In this document: positions 7,364-9,040 of the stretch, piece by piece
Position numbering within the stretch: the first letter of the stretch is position 1
How the letters are laid out: the number at the start of each line of letters is the position of its first letter
Assembly: GCA_900556935.1 (NCBI GenBank)
Contig: USQL01000085.1
Location: 1-9,040 of the forward strand
Source: an uncultured Eubacteriales bacterium
GTDB taxonomy: Bacteria; Bacillota; Clostridia; Oscillospirales; Oscillospiraceae
Length of the DNA: 9,040 nt
Direction of reading: 5' to 3'
The notes under the pieces: generated by a model
Seen by the model: only the letters and a program-made list of their open reading frames with translations
Database searches by the model: none
What the model was told of the DNA's origin: nothing
Translations under genes and position numbers: made by a program

Positions 7364-8299
7364 CTACCGTTTTTCACAGACCCGCAGCTTGGCGCTTCTG
7401 GCCCTGGGATTGCGGGCCAGCTCCTCCTCCCCGGAGACAATGGGCTTCCGGGTCAGAACCGTCACCTGGGGGGTCCGGCCGCAGACGCACACCGGGAATT
7501 CCGGTGGGCAGACGCAGCCCTTGGCAGCGTTTGCCATGGCGCTTTTCACAATCCGGTCCTCCAAGGAGTGGAAGGTGATCACCGCCAGCCGTCCGCCGGG
7601 GTTCAGCCTGGGGATGGCCGCCTCCATGGCCCTGGAAACGGAGCCCAGCTCGTCGTTGACGGCAATCCGGATGGCCTGGAAGGTCCGCTTGGCCGGGTGC
7701 TGCTTTTCCCGCAGGGCCGCGGGGGGCATGGCGGAGCGAATCACGTCCACCAGCTCCAGGGTGGTTCGGATGGGGGCCGTCTCCCGCCGGCGCACAATGG
7801 CCGCGGCAATGGCGGGGGCGTAGCGCTCCTCGCCGTAATCGTAAAGAATCCGTTTCAGCTCCTCATAGGACCAGGTATTCACCACGGTGTCCGCCGTCAA
7901 AGCGTCCCCGCTGTCCATGCGCATGTCCAGAGGCGCGTCGGCCATATAGGAAAAGCCCCGTGCCCCGTCGTCCAGCTGGGGAGAGGAAACCCCCAGGTCC
8001 AGCAAAATGCCGTCCACTCCGGCAATGCCCAAATCATCCAGCACCTTGGCCATCTGGCAGAAGTTGGAGTGGACCAGCGTCACCCGGTCTTTAAAGGGCT
8101 CCAGCCGCTTCCCCGCGGCCTCCAGGGCGATGGGGTCCCGGTCGATGCCAATGAGCCTGCCGGTGGTCAGCCTTTCCGCGATATGATAGGAGTGGCCCGC
8201 GCCCCCCAGGGTGCCGTCCACATAGATGCCGTCGGGCTGAATATTTAGGGCCTCGATGCACTCGTCCAGGAGGACGGAAACATGATGAAATTCGCTCAT
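7364..8299 (-). CDS. rsmH: 16S rRNA (cytosine(1402)-N(4))-methyltransferase RsmH
   Basis: This 311-residue SAM-dependent enzyme (formerly MraW) N4-methylates C1402 of 16S rRNA in the decoding centre of the 30S subunit. The SAM-binding loop DGTLGGAGHS is at 28-37 and the acidic ribose-binding strand GIDRDP at 51-56. Family motifs LLDLGVSSPQLDDGARGFSY (99-118), APLDMRMD (122-129), HPAKRTFQAIRIAVNDE (201-217) and TFHSLEDRIVK (242-252) are all intact. A Cys cluster (C262, C264, C271, C273) is in the usual C-terminal place, and the end carries NPRARSAKLRV. Length is normal. The ATG overlaps the mraZ TGA as ATGA, with GGAGG about 10 nt upstream inside mraZ, so translation is probably coupled. The mraZ-rsmH pair at the head of the dcw cluster is one of the best conserved bacterial gene pairs. 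Confidence 0.98.
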   Translation of the reverse strand: MSEFHHVSVLLDECIEALNIQPDGIYVDGTLGGAGHSYHIAERLTTGRLIGIDRDPIALEAAGKRLEPFKDRVTLVHSNFCQMAKVLDDLGIAGVDGILLDLGVSSPQLDDGARGFSYMADAPLDMRMDSGDALTADTVVNTWSYEELKRILYDYGEERYAPAIAAAIVRRRETAPIRTTLELVDVIRSAMPPAALREKQHPAKRTFQAIRIAVNDELGSVSRAMEAAIPRLNPGGRLAVITFHSLEDRIVKSAMANAAKGCVCPPEFPVCVCGRTPQVTVLTRKPIVSGEEELARNPRARSAKLRVCEKR

Positions 8300-8724
8300 A
8301 GTCCGATTGCCTCCAAGGATGCCAAAAGTTTTTCGGGACTCAGGTTCTCCTGCTCAAAGCGCCGGAATTCCTCCGCGTCCCAGATTTCCGCCTGACCGGC
8401 CCGGCCTACAATCATAATCTCCCGGTCGATGCCCGCGTAATTCAGAAGGAACGGAGTAAGCCCCACCCGGGACTGCTTATCCGGGGAGCATTCCGCCGCG
8501 TTCATAAAAATCAGACTGGTAGCCCCGGAGCGCTGGGAAAGGCTCAGGGCATTAAAGTTATCGCTGAGCCGCTGCCATTCGGCGGCGGTGTAGACCGTGA
8601 GACAGCGATGGCCGCAGTTGACCCCCAATGTCACATAAAAGAGCTCTCCCAGCTCCTGCCGGAGCTTCGCCGGAACAACCAGACGATTCTTGTCGTCCAT
8701 CCGGGCCGCGTATTTGCCAATCAC
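8296..8724 (-). CDS. mraZ: MraZ, dcw-cluster transcriptional regulator (double SpoVT/AbrB-like fold)
   Basis: This 142-residue protein has the standard MraZ length and its two tandem SpoVT/AbrB-like half-domains. The first half carries the DXXXR signature in DDKNRLVVPAKLR (10-22), the second in DKQSR (82-86), followed by LNYAGIDREIMIVGRAGQAE (94-113) and IWD (114-116). MraZ forms ring-shaped oligomers, binds short direct repeats in its own promoter and represses the cluster in E. coli; it activates in some Mollicutes. The start codon is GTG (8722-8724), preceded by an excellent AGGAGGTGA ribosome binding site, so the protein begins MIGKYAARMDD. Its 3' end overlaps rsmH by 4 bp. The repeats between the promoter and this gene fit autoregulation. 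Confidence 0.97.
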   Translation of the reverse strand: MIGKYAARMDDKNRLVVPAKLRQELGELFYVTLGVNCGHRCLTVYTAAEWQRLSDNFNALSLSQRSGATSLIFMNAAECSPDKQSRVGLTPFLLNYAGIDREIMIVGRAGQAEIWDAEEFRRFEQENLSPEKLLASLEAIGL

Positions 8725-8728
8725 AGTC

Positions 8729-8737
8729 TCACCTCCT
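8729..8737 (-). promoter_or_regulatory. Near-consensus ribosome binding site of mraZ, supporting a GTG start
   Basis: AGGAGGTGA on the minus strand is almost fully complementary to the 16S rRNA 3' end and lies 4 nt before GTG 8722-8724 (7 nt from the GGAGG core). No in-frame ATG gives a protein with the conserved MraZ N-terminus, so the GTG start is well supported. Its 5' end touches the last MraZ-type repeat. Confidence 0.85.
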
Positions 8738-8775
8738 ACCCTTTTCTACCATAAGCTACCACTTTACTCCATTTC
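8736..8775 (-). promoter_or_regulatory. Putative MraZ operator: four tandem 10-bp repeats
   Basis: On the minus strand four adjoining 10-mers read GAAATGGAGT (8766-8775), AAAGTGGTAG (8756-8765), CTTATGGTAG (8746-8755) and AAAAGGGTAG (8736-8745). The last three share GGTAG exactly, and the first three share TGG at 10-bp spacing. Known MraZ proteins bind TGG-type pentamers repeated every 10 bp (E. coli) or AAAGTG-type motifs with 10-bp period (Mollicutes). The array runs from about the predicted transcription start to the ribosome binding site, a sensible place for autorepression. Binding by this MraZ is inferred from these parallels. Confidence 0.8.
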
Positions 8776-8779
8776 GTAC

Positions 8780-8808
8780 AGTATACCGCCTTCTCCCCAA
8801 AAAATCAA
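8780..8808 (-). promoter_or_regulatory. Sigma-A-type promoter of the dcw cluster
   Basis: The minus strand has TTGATT at 8803-8808 (4 of 6 consensus positions) and TATACT at 8780-8785 (5 of 6), separated by exactly 17 bp. The predicted start is near 8773-8774, giving a leader of about 50 nt to mraZ. AT-rich sequence with A/T tracts lies upstream (about 8840-8885, hand-counted 35% GC over 8821-8880) and could act as an UP element. It is the only convincing sigma-A promoter I found in the window and could drive mraZ through ftsW. Confidence 0.75.
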
Positions 8809-8923
8809 TCACTTTTTGGCCGATCCTCTGGGAACGGGCATAAAAATCCTATTTTTTCTCGAAATATTAAAACAAGTGTTCGATTAAAGTCTGTATTTGG
8901 GCAGCCGGTCTTCCATATTTTCC

Positions 8924-9040
8924 TTAAAGGCCGAAGGTAACCGTTCCGTTTTCCAGCCGCAGGCGGATGCGTCCCGGCTTTTTGGCACAGCGCAGAAGGA
9001 AGAGCGCCAGGCCGTCCTCTACCTCCGTCTGCACCCGCCG
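8924..9040 (-). CDS. C-terminal fragment of an unidentified protein (5' end outside the window)
   Basis: Reading in from the right edge, one frame is open for 38 codons and ends in TAA at 8924-8926. The peptide starts RRVQTEVEDGLALFLLRCAK and finishes LENGTVTFGL. Codon choice is G/C-rich at third positions as in the neighbouring genes. A second minus-strand frame stops at once; the third stays open longer but has an unlikely composition. The charged/hydrophobic alternation (a probable helix, then two short beta strands) resembles the end of a real folded protein, but I do not recognise the family. It is co-directional with the dcw cluster and ends 199 bp before mraZ. No clear intrinsic terminator separates them, so read-through is possible. 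Confidence 0.55.
   Translation of the reverse strand, partial: RRVQTEVEDGLALFLLRCAKKPGRIRLRLENGTVTFGL

Noticed and set aside
6759..7823. A 354-codon plus-strand open frame opposite the FtsL-like gene and rsmH
   Set aside because: It crosses two well-supported minus-strand genes, has no ribosome binding site, and has the His/Gln/Arg/Ser-rich composition typical of an antisense shadow in GC-rich DNA.
8838..8876. A second promoter (TTGTTT with TAGGAT) in the AT-rich stretch upstream of the main mraZ promoter
   Set aside because: The hexamers are weak and the spacing is 18 bp; in such AT-rich DNA chance matches are expected, and the downstream promoter is much better.
8884..8916. A 10-codon open frame (MEDRLPKYRL) with AAGGA just upstream, right after the partial gene
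   Set aside because: Too short to support as a gene or leader peptide without conservation; it ends well before the mraZ promoter, so it is not an obvious attenuator.

Overview
The window is the front part of a division and cell wall (dcw) cluster. Every gene I can support lies on the minus strand, so transcription runs from the right end (about 9040) towards position 1. The order is: an unidentified partial gene, mraZ, rsmH, a small FtsL-like membrane protein, a PASTA-containing class B penicillin-binding protein, murE, murF, mraY and a truncated SEDS gene (ftsW/spoVE). The organism is probably a moderately high-GC Firmicute of class Clostridia, perhaps an Oscillospiraceae/Ruminococcaceae-like gut anaerobe. 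This rests on the gene order, the PASTA-type PBP next to murE, the meso-DAP-type MurE signature, strong GGAGG-type ribosome binding sites and hand-counted GC of about 58-67% in most coding segments. The taxonomic guess is inference.

Layout from right to left: 8924-9040 is the C-terminal end of an unidentified protein. 8725-8923 is an AT-rich regulatory region. It holds a sigma-A-type promoter (TTGATT, 17 bp, TATACT) followed by four tandem 10-bp repeats of a TGG-centred motif, the expected MraZ operator. mraZ (8296-8724) starts with GTG and overlaps rsmH (7364-8299) by 4 bp. The FtsL-like gene (6864-7346) follows after 17 bp. A 103-bp gap with a strong 15-bp hairpin separates it from the PBP (4433-6760). 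murE (2947-4407) follows after 25 bp, overlaps murF (1572-2954) by 8 bp, and murF overlaps mraY (598-1575) by 4 bp. The SEDS gene begins 26 bp after mraY and runs off the window at position 1.

The genes act together in septal peptidoglycan synthesis. MurE and MurF complete the UDP-MurNAc-pentapeptide in the cytoplasm and MraY moves it to undecaprenyl phosphate as lipid I. FtsW/SpoVE polymerises lipid II and the PBP crosslinks the strands. The FtsL-like protein probably supports the synthase complex, MraZ represses the cluster and RsmH methylates 16S rRNA. murD is absent from its frequent place between mraY and ftsW.

I found no mobile element, CRISPR array, tRNA, rRNA or defence system, and no evidence for a new biological system. 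The parts most worth a second look are the four-repeat MraZ operator, the hairpin ahead of the PBP gene, the hydrophobic tail of the FtsL-like protein and the GC dip at the 3' end of murE.
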